In this document: positions 27,149-34,929 of the stretch, one piece after another
Numbering within the stretch: the stretch's first letter is position 1
Layout of the letters: each line of letters begins with the position of its first letter
DNA from: Saccharina japonica
Lineage: Eukaryota; Sar; Phaeophyceae; Laminariales; Laminariaceae
NCBI GenBank assembly: GCA_008828725.1
Contig: MEHQ01000969.1
Location: 134,926-198,925, forward strand
Reading direction: 5' to 3'
DNA: 64,000 nucleotides
The notes under the pieces: model-generated
Told to the model about the DNA's origin: nothing
What the model saw: the letters and a program-made list of their open reading frames with translations, nothing else
Databases searched by the model: none
Program-made: the position numbers and the translations under genes

Positions 27149-30100
27149 CCTGCTGCCGCTCCTGCTGCTGCTGCTGCTGCTGCTGGCTCGGCCGTGGTTG
27201 GTAGCGGGGTAGGTGTATTTTGTCTGCCCTGGTTCGACACACTCGCGTTATTCTCGGCGCCGCCGCCGCTGCCGCCGCCACCTCCAGTCCCTGTGGGAAC
27301 TATATCAGCGCCACCGAGGGCCATAGACCGGATGATCTTGGCGTGCCGCTTCGCACCCGGGAGGCTCAACTGAAAAAAAAAACGACGATTAACATCATCA
27401 GGGAAGGAGGATCAACAGACGCGCGGCTTCAGCAATTCGGACGTTCGAGGGTGTACGCCTATATATATATAGTGCTGGCTCAAATCATGGAAATGCGGTA
27501 AGAGTATTTCGGTTTCCCGGATCAGCCTCCATCCCGTAGATGTTTTGGCAGGATACATAAAACAGCAGACAATGTCAAGACATGCGGTACGCCTATGACC
27601 AACACCTATCATACGTACGGGTAGATGTAACGAACTGTTGCCAAAGTTAAGTTTGTTCTTTTTTTTGTTTCTTCTTGTAGAGGTGTCGGCTGAGACGATG
27701 ATCAACGGTTGATGACACGTGTGTTCACTACCTGTCAAGCCGGTGCAGCAGCCAAAGGTGATTGCTGACAGGATCCCGGGCGTTTGTTTTTGTTTCCGTT
27801 CTTTTGGTGGGGGGAGGGGGAGGGGGGGCGCACTCATTTGTTGCCCGCCCTAGTCGTTAGACCACTGTCCACGCCTCCCTTTCGAGACGGAGCGGTCCAT
27901 TTGGGTGGGGGGGCGGCGGTGGTCAAAGATTCCAGCACATGTACGATATAGGAGGATCGTTGATCCAACGTCTAAACGCCACAACCAAATATTGACGGGC
28001 GGTCGTTTCGTAGTAGTAAGCGTTCTGCATGTTTAAACTGAACTCAAACAACGCCGAAGAATCGCAGTCAGTCGCGATTCGAAAACGGACGGTCAGACAA
28101 CGGGGTGAGGCTCTCAAGGGCTTTAAGCCTCGAGCAGATAAATATAAAGTGCTTTCACGTAGTTAGTGTATCTCGTCGAACGAACGTCGGTCCATACGGA
28201 TTTGGCCCGTCCATCACTCGATAGCGTGGGTTCTCGAGCATTTGACGCAGGGGTCGAAGACAGAGAATAACGCAACACCAAAACTTCCTTCGAAACAAAT
28301 GCCTCTACTAGAAGTGGCCAAAAAGCACAGGATGCACACACTTCGGAAGGTGATGGTTTGTAAGAATCAGGCCTAGCTTGGGGTCAGATGTTTTTTTAAT
28401 TATTATTTTAGACCTTAGATTTTGAAAGTATGATTTATGATTTATCTACGAGACGGTGTCGCCAAAGAGAAGCGGCAGACACGATGCATGCCATTGCTTT
28501 TTCAAAATCAAGTTCCGATCTGTTTCGCCGCGGGTGAACGAACGAAGAAACTTGTGACTTTGACTTTTTGATTTTTGTTTTACTTCGGCCGCACATACAC
28601 ACACACCTTTTCTCTGCTTCGGGCCTCGGCTCTCCTATCCCCCTTCCCCCCAGGCCCGTCCACTTGAGTCTCTAGATCGTCCATCGCTGATCCAAGCTTC
28701 GCCACCCTATCGCCTCCCCTTCTCCTTCTTCCCTTCGCCACGCCTAAGCGCCCCCCCGCCCCCGCCCCCGCCCCCGTCCCCGCCCTGCCGCCTACCAACC
28801 CGGTGCCAGCCGACGCTGCATGCGCTCGAAGGAAGGAAGAGCGATCGGCGTCTACGCCGCCCACTCCTCCGTGGGCTGGGGCGAGTGACGGGTCGCAATG
28901 GTCAGTGGTGCCTACCGCCGGGTGGGAATCTTGATCGGGAGGTGGCAGGCTCCTGCGATGGTGAACAGCGTGAAAAGGAGGAGAGCGGGACGGGACGGGA
29001 CGGGGGGAGGAGGGGGGATACTCATGTCATATGTCACGCATGGCCGTAGTCGTATGATCATAGTGGAGGGGGGGGGGGGGGGGGGGGGGGAGGGGAGAAG
29101 GGCGTACTTATATGTTGCTTGCCATAGTCGTTTGACCATTAACCACGCATCCCTTTCGAGACGGAGCACCGCACCGTTCCTACTCCTGATAGAGGCACCT
29201 CCAAGGCTTGGGCGCTCATTTTGCGTCATGAATGGCTGTAGTAGTAGTAGTAGTAGCCGTATATATGACGATAATAGACCCTCGCATCCCCGACAATGCC
29301 GGGACGGAGAACGCGTAGGGTTAAGCGCGGAGGGGGGGGGGGGGGGGGGGGGGGAAAAGCCTGACATATCAGGTACAAGGTACGTGTGTATGTACTTACC
29401 GTGTCGAGCGGTGGCGGGGAGGTTGGTCCAGTTCAAGACGATGGCGGCACAGCCGGACGAATAAAAGGTACCAAGGTATCACTCTGCCCCTGAATACAAG
29501 AAACATTTGGATTACTCCTAAATATACAAAATGTCCATCTATTTAGGTCCAGAATGGTACGCCCGTATTCTGTAGCCCAGAAAAAGAGGGGACACCGGCA
29601 TGGTGGACCCCTGTTCGGGAAAGCCGAGGTGCCGCGTTGACTGCCGGAGAATCAACGCGGGAGTATAGTAACACCCGGGTGAGAGTCTCCGGCTGGTCGC
29701 AGCAGAGAGAGGCCTCATTGATCCCAAATTATATATTGGTACGAAAAACCTATATACAACGCGATGTTAAAACGGGACACCGAAAAAAAAGCAGGTCGTC
29801 GTCGGGGGGCAATCACACCAGGATAAGTTATCCTGAGAGAGCATACCCCCCCCGCCTTGCCGATGTACCGCCTAATACGCTTCTCACGTTTGGGATGGCA
29901 CGGAGGAGAGGGGTCGGTCACGTCCGGAGCTTCCTTGCTTTTCGTTGCCGTTGTCGGGTGGCGGAGCGTGGCCCTGGTTTCCCTGGGTAGAGGAAGACGC
30001 GCCGTCGACCGCCGGAATGTTCGCCTGGTTGTGGACAAAAAACAATTTTCAAGGTGTGAACAAAAGGGCGAACAGCAGTTTCGCGTCGGCTGCTACCTAC

Positions 30101-30968
30101 TATTATAATAGTATATAGCCTAGCCTTTTTTCACGGCGTTTACACATCGTCTTCGTCTTGTGTCAAAATTGTTTCACCAACACCAGCTCAAGTCATTATT
30201 TGAAACATCATTTATCGTCTCCCCCTTCTGTAAAATTGTGTTCTCGCTCGATAGACCTCAGCTTGAGACTCAGCAATGATCCAGAGTTTTCGAGTTTGAA
30301 GCAGGGCTAGCTATAGAACAGCATGGGGATAACTTACCACCCCCCCCCCCCTTCGTAGGACGCAGCTCAACCCTCATGCGCCTCGCCGAACGAACACCTC
30401 ACGGGGCGCTTCGGGCTAGGTGCAAGCAATGCCTACCTAGTTCGGTGAAAACCCGATGAAATGTGTGCTCTGTCCCGGCATTGCATACAGGGATGCGAAG
30501 GTCTATGACAACACGACTACGTATATACGGCCCTGCATAACAACGAGAACACACCCCTTCCCTCCCCGCCCTGCCCTCCCTTCCCTAAGAGAGCAAACAG
30601 AACCCACGATGATACCCCAACAATCAGGTATCCCCCTACGTTTGGACACCATGTTTGGTTCTGATTTCTTACTACATTAGCCCACCCCGGAATAGTTGCC
30701 ATTCCCACCGTAACACGCATCACACGTATATACATATCATACCAAGGGAAGGTGTAAGGAACTTCGAGTGGGTGTACAGTAGACCCTCAGAGGCGTCTGT
30801 CTGTATAATTGGACGACAGGCATTGCCGGGGAGGCATGATTGCACGTACGTATGAACCCACCTCTTCTGGGCAAGTTGCAGCAGCAGCAGCAGCAGCAGC
30901 AGCAGTGCGGGGTGCTGCACGACGTCCCCGCAGGCCAGAATGTCCGCGCCACGGCTCTTCCATGGCAT
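2211..30968 (-). CDS. Large multi-exon gene of unknown function (model 1587 aa) with beta-repeat core
   Basis: Model exons, 5' to 3': 30968-30862, 29489-29400, 28952-28607, 27369-26810, 25991-25811, 24699-24625, 24080-23949, 17768-17451, 16522-16487 (weakest), 15527-15367, 11818-11734, 10062-9859, 8420-8325, 7459-7265, 5599-4931, 3870-2935, 2783-2211. All junction phases agree and the sum is 4764 nt with a TAA stop. The N-terminus has a run of nine leucines. Residues 182-368 are Ala/Gly-rich. Residues 429-697 hold repeated strand-like pieces (ITYGSTITLQ, VKYGDVLFLQ, AFAVRPECAWVING, RLVVARNAIVQM) that resemble MIR/beta-trefoil modules. Residues 698-862 are basic and helical; the C-terminal half is Gly/Ser/Glu-rich. 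I do not recognise the family, and the MIR resemblance is only by eye. The 5' end is uncertain: a TAA lies just upstream of the first ATG, so earlier exons may be missing. Several acceptors are A-rich and weak. Two donors are GC (after 25811 and 8325). Confidence 0.6.
4370..4580 (+). repeat. R2-type plus R1-type poly(C)-tailed repeat fragments
   Basis: 4378-4475 carries the R2 variant (CCGTCTCGAAAGGGATGCG, then ATGGTCAGATGACTTAAGGC and a C run). 4480-4575 carries an R1 end with the TGTAGGGATGCGAGG core and a C run. It lies in the intron between the last two large exons of the minus-strand gene. Confidence 0.8.
4931..5599 (-). CDS. Gly-rich exon of the large gene
   Basis: 223 codons, phase 0 in and out, acceptor CAACAG, donor AAG|GTGAGA. 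It contains three poly-glycine or Arg-Gly-Gly tracts encoded by GCC/ACC repeats on the plus strand, separated by more normal sequence such as RPRPYETLLARSFAEFDG. The poly-Gly tracts are probably length-variable. Open frames on the opposite strand here are shadows. Confidence 0.7.
5690..6060 (-). repeat. R2 fragment plus nearly full R1 repeat
   Basis: Reverse orientation. 5690-5775 is an R2 end with a G run; 5780-6055 is an R1 copy including the GGAGGCTGTCGTCCA head, the CACCTCACGGCGCTTCG middle and the TGTAGGGATGCGAGG core. Flanked by G runs because the poly(C) tails are on the minus strand. Confidence 0.85.
6746..6860. mobile_element. 115-bp MITE, TA target-site duplication
   Basis: Terminal inverted repeats TTACGGNGGATCATAGTAAA (left) and the complement on the right, with a flanking TA on both sides (6744-6745, 6861-6862). 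The empty site is visible in the sister tandem units at about 6963 and 7083, which read GTAACACTAAAG without interruption. A TA duplication is typical of Tc1/mariner-type MITEs. Confidence 0.8.
6875..7235. repeat. Tandem array of about 110-bp units with CCGTCCGTC/CGGTCGGT tracts
   Basis: Units share GGTCGCTATCCCTTATA, TTACATCCCTTAAAGGGG, a (CCGT)n(CGGT)n inverted tract and GGTAACACTAAAGTT. At least three units; a degenerate unit begins before 6740. Two MITEs have inserted into it. It ends 30 bases from an exon of the large gene (7265). Confidence 0.85.
7123..7200. mobile_element. 78-bp MITE with TTA target-site duplication
   Basis: Inverted ends CACTCTGGGCG with AATATAAGGACC inside, flanked by TTA on both sides (7120-7122, 7201-7203). 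The uninterrupted site CTATCCCTTATACCCC is present in the sister unit near 6890. Degenerate relatives occur at about 31378-31452 and 35090-35175. Confidence 0.85.
7265..8420 (-). CDS. Two helical exons of the large gene
   Basis: Exon 8420-8325 (32 codons) starts after TACACAG and ends at an AAG|GCAAGT GC-type donor. Exon 7459-7265 (65 codons) starts after TATACAG and ends CAG|GTAGTC. The second is the most clearly non-repetitive part of the gene: basic and helical, with a WDALLKRYGYQEV stretch and an RKWTRNFARIDPEL stretch. No family is recognised. The intron between them holds ordinary unique sequence. Confidence 0.7.
8110..8166 (+). repeat. Long C-rich run
   Basis: About 55 bases that are nearly all C, with a few T and one G. 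It lies in an intron of the large gene. Confidence 0.9.
8820..9165 (+). repeat. GATC-rich composite minisatellite element (copy A)
   Basis: Begins with a degenerate ATCATACAG array, continues with a unique core (GTTGCCGGGTGGGA, then CTGGGTTGGATCTGTACTTA and CTCACAGCGGCAG), and ends with ATGATCTAGATCATGATCTA-type units. The same order occurs at 11085-11490, inverted at 16905-17400, and partly at 38755-38935. Confidence 0.8.
9446..9794 (+). mobile_element. tRNA-derived SINE (copy 1) with A tail
   Basis: The head has a Pol III box-B-like GGGTTCGAGCCCACC at about 9500, preceded by a degenerate box-A-like region. The body (GTGGGGGAGGAGGGAG, TGACCCCGGATCTGAGTTAC, GATAATAAATGGGATG) is followed by an A11 tail. 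The same structure occurs at 19904-20228 and, inverted, at 36910-37272. Not a functional tRNA: no cloverleaf closes. Confidence 0.75.
10405..10490 (+). repeat. SINE body fragment
   Basis: CGCGGAAAGTGCGAGTTAGC and AAGATCGACGAGCAGG match the middle of the SINE at 9575-9650. Confidence 0.6.
10525..10740 (-). repeat. R1 poly(C)-tailed repeat
   Basis: Reverse copy with the TGTAGGGATGCGAGG core and the CACCTCACGGCGCTTCG segment. G runs at both sides; a GT dinucleotide stretch adjoins it at 10500-10530. Confidence 0.85.
11085..11490 (+). repeat. GATC-rich composite minisatellite element (copy B)
   Basis: About twenty copies of the 9-bp unit CAGATCATA (11090-11270), then the conserved core with GTTGCCGGGTGGGA and CTGGGTTGGATCTGTACTTA, then GATCTAGATCATC units. 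Open frames through it (His-Thr-Asp or Met-Ile-Cys repeats) are artefacts of the 9-bp period. Confidence 0.9.
11510..11632. mobile_element. MITE of the TTACGGGGGACC family
   Basis: Inverted ends GCGGGGGACCATAGTAAA and TTTACTATGGTCCCCCGTAA with the AATAGGACCAAATATTTTTC interior. It matches the elements at 6746-6860, 32455-32572 and 32813-32925. Confidence 0.8.
12488..12562. repeat. Truncated MITE next to SINE fragment
   Basis: Left end TTACGGGGGAACC and interior ATTAGGACCAAATATGCTTC of the same MITE family. The right end is lost where an inverted SINE body fragment (about 12565-12745, with the complement of CCGGATCTGAG) begins. Confidence 0.6.
12995..14215 (+). repeat. TCAGTAATAG-type satellite array, interrupted by a long-TIR element
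   Basis: Degenerate 10-bp units (AGTCAGTAAT, AGTCAGTCAC, AGTCAGTAGT) at 12995-13485 and 13983-14205, with no coding potential. Both halves belong to one array split by the insertion at 13489-13979. It lies in an intron of the large gene. Confidence 0.9.
13489..13979. mobile_element. 491-bp foldback/MITE element with about 190-bp inverted repeats
   Basis: Ends GACCAACTATTATGGGAAA and its complement. The inverted arms extend about 190 bp with mismatches and contain CAAAAACACCGATA and CCCGTAGTTTT on both sides. TAA flanks both ends (13486-13488, 13980-13982), consistent with a 3-bp target duplication. No open frame that could encode a transposase. Confidence 0.8.
14822..15352 (+). repeat. 20-bp tandem array, about 26 copies
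   Basis: The unit is CACCCGGTGTGTTATCTTAT with point variants. Because 20 is not a multiple of 3 all frames stay open, which explains the long spurious frames here. The array ends within about 15 bp of the splice donor of the exon 15527-15367 of the minus-strand gene. Confidence 0.95.
15555..16345 (+). repeat. Tandem array of about 115-140-bp units headed by (GGCA)n
   Basis: Seven units, each starting with GGCAGGCAGGCAGG and continuing with a GTGTGTGCG segment, a TGCATGTA segment and a T-rich tract. They begin near 15556, 15690, 15812, 15944, 16060, 16184 and 16321. Confidence 0.9.
16533..16668. mobile_element. MITE with TTACGGGGTGGGC ends
   Basis: Inverted ends TTACGGGGTGGGC and GCCCACCCCGTAA, with AATCAGAACC and GGTTCTGGTTACTA inside. 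A divergent relative of the TTACGGGGGACC family. Partial relatives at about 30595-30705 and 56815-56960. Confidence 0.75.
16905..17400 (-). repeat. GATC-rich composite minisatellite element (copy C, inverted)
   Basis: From right to left: ATGATCTGTATGATCTGT array (17272-17395), the core, then ATCTACAGATAGATCATG units (16910-17110). Its array abuts the donor side of the exon ending at 17451. Confidence 0.9.
17451..17768 (-). CDS. Cys-rich then Gly/Ser-rich exon of the large gene
   Basis: 106 codons, phase 0 at both ends, CAG|GTGAGG donor. The first 50 residues contain four cysteines and a VLHQTWLCLASDH strand-like stretch that continues the beta-repeat core. The rest is a Ser/Gly low-complexity linker encoded by GGC/AGC repeats. 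The acceptor (AAAG) lies just after an (AAC)n microsatellite and has no pyrimidine tract, so the exact 5' edge is uncertain. Confidence 0.6.
17810..17920 (-). repeat. R1 poly(C)-tailed repeat fragment
   Basis: G run, then the reverse complement of the R1 right end with the TGTAGGGATGCGAGG core. Preceded by a (TTG)n run at 17772-17806. Confidence 0.85.
18429..18514. repeat. Palindromic AACCCATTCAGAACTG repeat (family P)
   Basis: Ends TAACCCATTCAGAACTG and CAGTTCTTAATGGGTTAA, with CCCACACTAATTCCAAG inside. Copies at 43886-43971, 44438-44522, 45887-45967 and, more divergent, 24913-24975, 38580-38635, 41935-42080 and 62205-62290. Confidence 0.8.
18915..18980 (+). repeat. Conserved AAGATGAGTTTCGACG box (copy 1)
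   Basis: AGCAAAGATGAGCTTCGACG, then AAATCCTCGAGCTCACAGCT and a T run. Nearly the same 45 bp occurs at 26018-26062 and 62838-62885. In frame it reads MSFDEILEL followed by T-A. Its origin is unknown. Confidence 0.6.
19840..20246 (+). mobile_element. MITE split by a tRNA-derived SINE (copy 3)
   Basis: The left MITE end (ATATTACGGGTGACC, CATAGGACAAAAAAATCGTA) runs to about 19903. A SINE head with box-B-like AAGTTCGAGTCCCACC and the common SINE body follow to an A tail at about 20227. The missing MITE right end (GGCCCCCCGTAATAG) then appears at 20230-20245. This shows the SINE landed in the MITE. Confidence 0.7.
21575..21840 (+). repeat. Nearly full-length R1 poly(C)-tailed repeat
   Basis: Best plus-strand copy: head GGAGGCTGTCGTCCATG, CCTCACAGGCGGTTCTTAGC, CACCTCACGGCGCTTCGCGC, core TGTAGGGATGCGAGG, end GACATGAGTACA and C7. 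No terminal inverted repeats, no A tail. Confidence 0.9.
22418..22540. mobile_element. MITE of the TTACGGGGGAAC family
   Basis: Left end TTACGGGGGAACATAGTAAT with AATCAGGACCAAATAAGG inside; right end resembling CTGATTACTA with CTCCTGTAATA. Confidence 0.65.
22655..22805 (+). repeat. Two direct copies of an about 75-bp unit
   Basis: Both contain TAGTAGTCTA, GGGTTACTG or GGCTACTG, and GTAAAAGGTTA, then TCGCCT. It immediately precedes the GGGTC array. Confidence 0.7.
22813..23495. repeat. GGGTC array that switches strand
   Basis: 22813-23250 is (GGGTC)n with variants. After about 50 bp of unique sequence, 23300-23492 is (CGACCC)n, the same unit on the other strand. Strong potential to form G-quadruplexes on alternate strands and a large hairpin. 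Arg-Pro-Asp or Gly-Ser-Gly-Arg frames here are spurious. Confidence 0.95.
23640..23960 (+). repeat. Three about 110-bp units including an exon edge
   Basis: Units contain AGCAGTCAACGGTAATAAAG, GACTTGTCAACGGC and CCTCGTGCCGGC. The last copy of CCTCGTGCCGGC is the end of the coding exon 24080-23949 with its splice donor. The two upstream copies therefore duplicate the exon edge. Confidence 0.8.
23949..24699 (-). CDS. Two core exons of the large gene with Tyr-Gly-Asp/Ser strand motifs
   Basis: Exon 24699-24625 encodes 25 residues with ITYGSTITLQ after a TATCAG acceptor. Exon 24080-23949 encodes 44 residues with VKYGDVLFLQ after an ACACCAG acceptor, ending in a GTGGGG donor. Both are phase 0 at each end. 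The shared pattern (hydrophobic, Tyr-Gly, polar, alternating hydrophobic, Leu-Gln) recalls the strand that opens MIR or beta-trefoil repeats in IP3-receptor-like proteins. That family link is an inference from pattern only. Confidence 0.7.
24990..25795 (+). repeat. TAC/ACT microsatellite with 33-bp higher-order units
   Basis: 24990-25330 is mostly (ACT)n. 25350-25690 consists of about nine 33-bp units each with one ACTAGT and two ACG triplets. 25690-25790 is (ACC/ACT)n. All within one intron of the large gene; poly-Thr and poly-Val frames are spurious. Confidence 0.95.
26018..26070 (+). repeat. Conserved AAGATGAGTTTCGACG box (copy 2)
   Basis: CAAAGATGAGTTTCGACGCA, ATCCTCGATTTCACAGCT and a T run. 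It matches 18915-18980 and 62838-62885. Confidence 0.6.
26270..26392 (+). repeat. 5'-truncated SINE with A tail
   Basis: TGACCCCAGATACGAGTCAT, GGGAGAGAGAAAACAAG and ACAATAAATAGGACG followed by A10 match the SINE 3' half at 9700-9794. Confidence 0.65.
27820..27905 (-). repeat. R2 poly(C)-tailed repeat fragment
   Basis: G runs around the reverse complement of the R2 core (CGTCTCGAAAGGGA); same as 5690-5775 and 29080-29165. Confidence 0.75.
28990..29360 (-). repeat. Interleaved R1 and R2 repeats with long G runs
   Basis: R1 right-end fragments at 29005-29065 and 29235-29310 surround an R2 copy at 29100-29170. G runs of about 22 bases occur at 29069-29090 and 29331-29355. It lies between exons ending at 28952 and 29400. 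Confidence 0.8.
30345..30565 (+). repeat. R1 poly(C)-tailed repeat, degenerate
   Basis: Contains GACGCAGCTCAACCCTCATG, the CACCTCACGG segment, a split core (CCGGCATTGCATACAGGGAT) and the final ACACACCCC. Confidence 0.75.
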
Positions 30969-32454
30969 CTCGCGTTACGTTGTACAGACTGCACGGAGCG
31001 TGGGCGGGCGGCATGTTGTATGTTATTGTCCCTCAGGCCTTGAAGTTGGTGATCAGCCCAATGAGGTACCGGTGCCGGTGATTGCTGAGAAATTTCGTCC
31101 CCATGTCAGCTACATTTTAGCTCAGTCGGAACGTAAATGGATGCTTATCCTGCCCTCTGCTGCTGTCTCCTGCTACAGCAGTGGTGATGAACATTTGTCA
31201 GAGATGTACCTGTTCGCGCCCTAACATATTGAATAATGTATGTGTTTATATATATATGGTGTTAGGGGCTTGAACGGATTCTGCCGTGTCGGAGTTATTG
31301 CTTATTATATACCATCATCGCGGGATGCCCGGCATGGCGTAATGTTCCAGGCCTGGTGTAACATCATACTTGCACTGGTGGACGGAAATATAACCCCCAG
31401 TCGCAAACTGAATTCAGAATCATACGGGGACTATATTTCCGGCCAGAGTGGCATATACAAGTACCCGGTAAACGAGTGATCGGTTTTATTTCGTGTATTT
31501 TTCGGCACTTGGCGGCCGTATAGTAGACTTATTATTGGTCACATTGCTGCGCTTGATGGGCAATTTTTGAAAGCGAACGTCGTTCTTTGTTATAGTATTA
31601 TTATTACTACTAGTACAGTTAGTAGTAGTGGTACCCCGAACCATGCCAGGGCGGGGCCGGTATAATAGCGGACATAAAACAAAAATACCGAATAATAACT
31701 GGATATTACTATTCTTAAATACCACCCTCAACGATGTGTGGCATGAGCTTCTACATTGACCACTCAGAAGCACTCCGATTGTACTATATATTATACTCGT
31801 ACCTGGCACGTGTTGTCTAAATACTTACAAATATGTCAGCTACGTAGCTGTGGTGGGTACGACGATGCCTAGCTTTTGGTAAGCTGCACGGTATGTACGT
31901 CGCCGCGCGTTTTTTGTGTTGCTCGTGAAGGACATGTAGGTATGCATGGGTCGGTGAACCCTCCTCTGGGTAATACCGGGATTTTCACAACCTAAAAGAG
32001 TGGGCGACCCTTTCCGGTCTGTTCTGAGCGCGTATATGCCGAGAACGCGAATGGGCGTCTCATACGGGATTATGCCAATGTGAAGAACCGGCGTGTCGTT
32101 TGAGTAACACGAATGAATGCACGTATGATGTCAGTACCTATGCTATCCCACTGATTGCGTATCGTTTTGGCGATAAACACACAGACAGCCCCCACGTACG
32201 TACCGCCCCCACGTCTCGTACAGTACTCCCACCTCTACCGCATATACTCGTATAATACGTAGCGTGAACGCGCATACAACACATACAACACATACAACAT
32301 ATACAACACATGAATACACCTACACCGCTACTCGTACGTGCAGGCAGCTTACCTAGAATATACCATACTCGGCGTGTTTTTGGTATTCCGTGCGCGGATG
32401 TACAGCATACCTGGTATACCACAGTACACACCGAGTCCCTTCGTATCTACATTA

Positions 32455-32572
32455 TTACCGGGTACCATAGTAAACACTAGTAAATAGGAACTACGGTAGC
32501 CACAAAAACCTACATGTTCTCCTATTTTTACTCACAATTTTCGGTCATATTTACGATGGTCCCCCGTACGAA
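32455..32572. mobile_element. MITE of the TTACGGGGGACC family
   Basis: Ends TTACCGGGTACCATAGTAAA and ATGGTCCCCCGTA, interior CTACGGTAGCCACAAAAACC in inverted sense relative to 6746-6860. Confidence 0.75.
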
Positions 32573-32812
32573 ATAGTAATGGCGTACACATGAGGCACGA
32601 CGACGAATTCAGCACACAGCACACAGACGAACAAACGCGTCCAGCCGCCACCCACCTATGCCCCCAGCGCATGCGCGTGAGCAGACGCCCCTGCTTCTTC
32701 ACGTGTTTTAGCACCTGAAATTTGAAGCTCGAGTTAGAACCACCGGGGGGATAGTTGCTGGTGATGGTGGTGCTATACGTACGAGGGTTGGGGAGTTACG
32801 AAGGGCATCCAT

Positions 32813-32925
32813 TACGGGGGGGGGGGGGCATAGTAAATAGGACCTACGGTAAACACAAAAACCTACATGTTCTCCTATTTTTACTCGCAATATTTGGTCC
32901 TATTTACTATGGTCCCCCGTAATAT
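32813..32925. mobile_element. MITE of the TTACGGGGGACC family
   Basis: Left end TTACGGGGGGG with an expanded G run; CATAGTAAATAGGACC interior; right end ATTTACTATGGTCCCCCGTA. Confidence 0.8.
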
Positions 32926-33117
32926 ATGATCGCCGCAGCAAGACGATCAACAAAAAGCCGGCGAGAACACGAAATGCGCGACGCACTATTAGTAGTACGC
33001 ACGCACGGAAGGCCTTACTCCTCAGCACACGAGGCACGAATCTCGTGCAATGAGGAAATTCGTCAGGTGGCATGCTAAATTGTCCCTCATCGTATCGTAC
33101 AGATACATACATACAGA

Positions 33118-33735
33118 GCGGGTACCCCGATTTAAGAGCACCCAAGATAAGAGCATCCGGGATTTAAGAGCGGTCAAATCGGCATGTATGTGTGTATGTC
33201 CCGCCTATACTTAAAAGCTAAGATATTGCCCACTACAGATAAGAGCAATATGCGTAGTTAAGAGCGCTTGTTTTGGCTTGTCCTTCCCCGGGTGCGCGAT
33301 GGATAGTTCTACAATGGGTAGGTACCCCGATTTAAGAGCACCCAAGATAAGAGCATCCGGGATTTAAGAGCGGTCAAATCGGCATGTATGTGTGTATGTC
33401 CCGCCTATACTTAAAAGCTAGATATTGCCCACTACAGATAAGAGCAATATGCGTATTAATAGTTAAGAGCGCTTGTTTTGGCTTGTCCTTCCTCGGGTGT
33501 GCGATGGGTAGTTCTACAGTGGTGGGTAGGTACCCCTATTCAAGAGCGCCCAAGACAAGAGCATTCGGGATTTAAGAGCGGTCAAATCGGCATGGGATGT
33601 ATGTCCCGCCTATACTAAAAGCTACCTGGTATGTATTGCCGACTACAGTCCAGATAAGAGCAATGTGTACTTACTACTGTAGTTGAGGGCGCTTGTTCTG
33701 GCTTGTGACAGGGTGCTCTTAAATCGGAGTACCCA
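33118..33735 (+). repeat. Three tandem about 200-bp units
   Basis: Starts near 33118, 33321 and 33529. Each has GGTACCCC, GATTTAAGAGC, AAGAGCATCCGGGATTTAAG, GTATGTCCCGCCTATACT and GCGCTTGTTTTGGCTTG. Units 1 and 2 are nearly identical; unit 3 is more diverged. A singleton with similar wording lies at 40615-40830. Confidence 0.9.
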
Positions 33736-33865
33736 CTGTAGATACAAAATGTCCCGCATCCCGCATCGTACATATGATACGATTCAAAATGCCCCGCATC
33801 GCATTTACATGATAAGGTAAATGCAGCAACGAGGTACATACCTGGTACATTATAAACTACTATTA

Positions 33866-34276
33866 TTACCAGATTATCAGGTACATGGATCTACTACGTA
33901 CGCCGTGAGTCTGTGCTGCTGCTGTATGATTCATACCCCCCCCGCCCCCGCCACGACTCCGATATACTCCGCAGACTTCCAGCTCCTTGTCGTCACCAGC
34001 CGAGTACTTTTTACGTAGTTCTGTAGGCACACACACCTCTGATGTTTTCCCCCCTCTAATGGTGCGGAAGGTATGCTGCTGCTGCTGCTGCTGTGCAGGT
34101 AGTAACAAGGCTGTTGTTGTCGTCGCCGCCATCGCCGCGTCGTGATCACTCATCACCATCAAGCCTTGCTGTGCATATGCGCCCGCTGCCGCCCTACCCT
34201 GCGTTGTTAGTTCCGGGACGCAAAAACTGCTTCTGCTGCTGCTGCCGTCTTTCTTGGGCGCGGCACCAGCCCCCAT
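33866..34276 (-). CDS. Possible small single-exon gene (136 aa), hypothetical
   Basis: ATG at 34276 to TAA at 33866. The frame has a Gln repeat (CAG)6, then a non-repetitive stretch (IRGGKTSEVCVPTELRKKYSAG) followed by a Gly run. Codon use is coding-like in the middle. No homologue is recognised. CTG/CAG repeats upstream (34370, 34300) keep several frames open, so this could be chance. Confidence 0.3.
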   Translation of the reverse strand: MGAGAAPKKDGSSSRSSFCVPELTTQGRAAAGAYAQQGLMVMSDHDAAMAATTTTALLLPAQQQQQQHTFRTIRGGKTSEVCVPTELRKKYSAGDDKELEVCGVYRSRGGGGGGMNHTAAAQTHGVRSRSMYLIIW

Positions 34277-34656
34277 AGTGTCTGCTGCTGCCGCCGCTGC
34301 TGAAAATGCAGCGCACTAAATATTCTGGCACCAACAAGATAAGCCCGCGCGTCGGCTGCTGCTGCTGCTGCTGCTGCTGAAAGTAAATGCGCACACACAC
34401 AACATAACCTGGCACCACGAACAAACAACAAGCAAAAGCCTGGAGGTCGATGTCTACAACGACTTGTGGTTTGTTCGTTAGTGTGTGCCACCTCTCTATC
34501 CTATTACCCGTGGCGACACGCCCGCGGCATGGTACGTGAGTCCCAGAGAGACGAAGTCTGCTGCTGCAGCAAACGACGATGATGATGATGGTCGATGAAA
34601 GGATGGGTGTCGATGGTCGATGGGCGTGATGGGTGGCGTAGTTGAACGTGGCCGTT

Positions 34657-34923
34657 TTATGCGGCGAGATTGCGGCGTGCTGTTGGATATTGATTGGATA
34701 TCGGATCTTTATTCATACCATAATCAGGTAAATCTTTCCTGCTGTCCTGGTACCACCGGAAAATCTTTAACGGCAAGATCCACGGAAGCGAAGGGTCCCG
34801 AAGCATGATGACCACATTTCCCTTTTTGTCAAGCACGATGAATACCTGCCCCCAAATAGACGTACCGCCACCATTCAAGAGCTGATGACCCGTGTCGTCA
34901 TGTGCTACCAAACACAACCACAC
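34657..34923 (-). other. Open frame with protein-like composition, unclassified
   Basis: An 88-codon frame containing IWGQVFIVLDKKGNVVIML followed by PLKIFRWYQDSRKDL. It has no clear start context or splice partners. A short splice-bounded version (after ATCAG near 34878, donor GTATTC near 34841) also exists. It may be an exon or a transposon remnant. Confidence 0.2.
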
Positions 34924-34929
34924 CCAACG

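Larger units (their letters stand above)
31000..33110. other. Gene-poor stretch with MITE fragments
   Basis: Two MITE copies (32455-32572 and 32813-32925) and an (ACACATACA)n run at 32280-32310. Possible exon-like piece on the minus strand near 31095-31050 (YLIGLITNF) after a TTTCTCAG acceptor, with no matching donor. Nothing else supportable. Confidence 0.45.
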
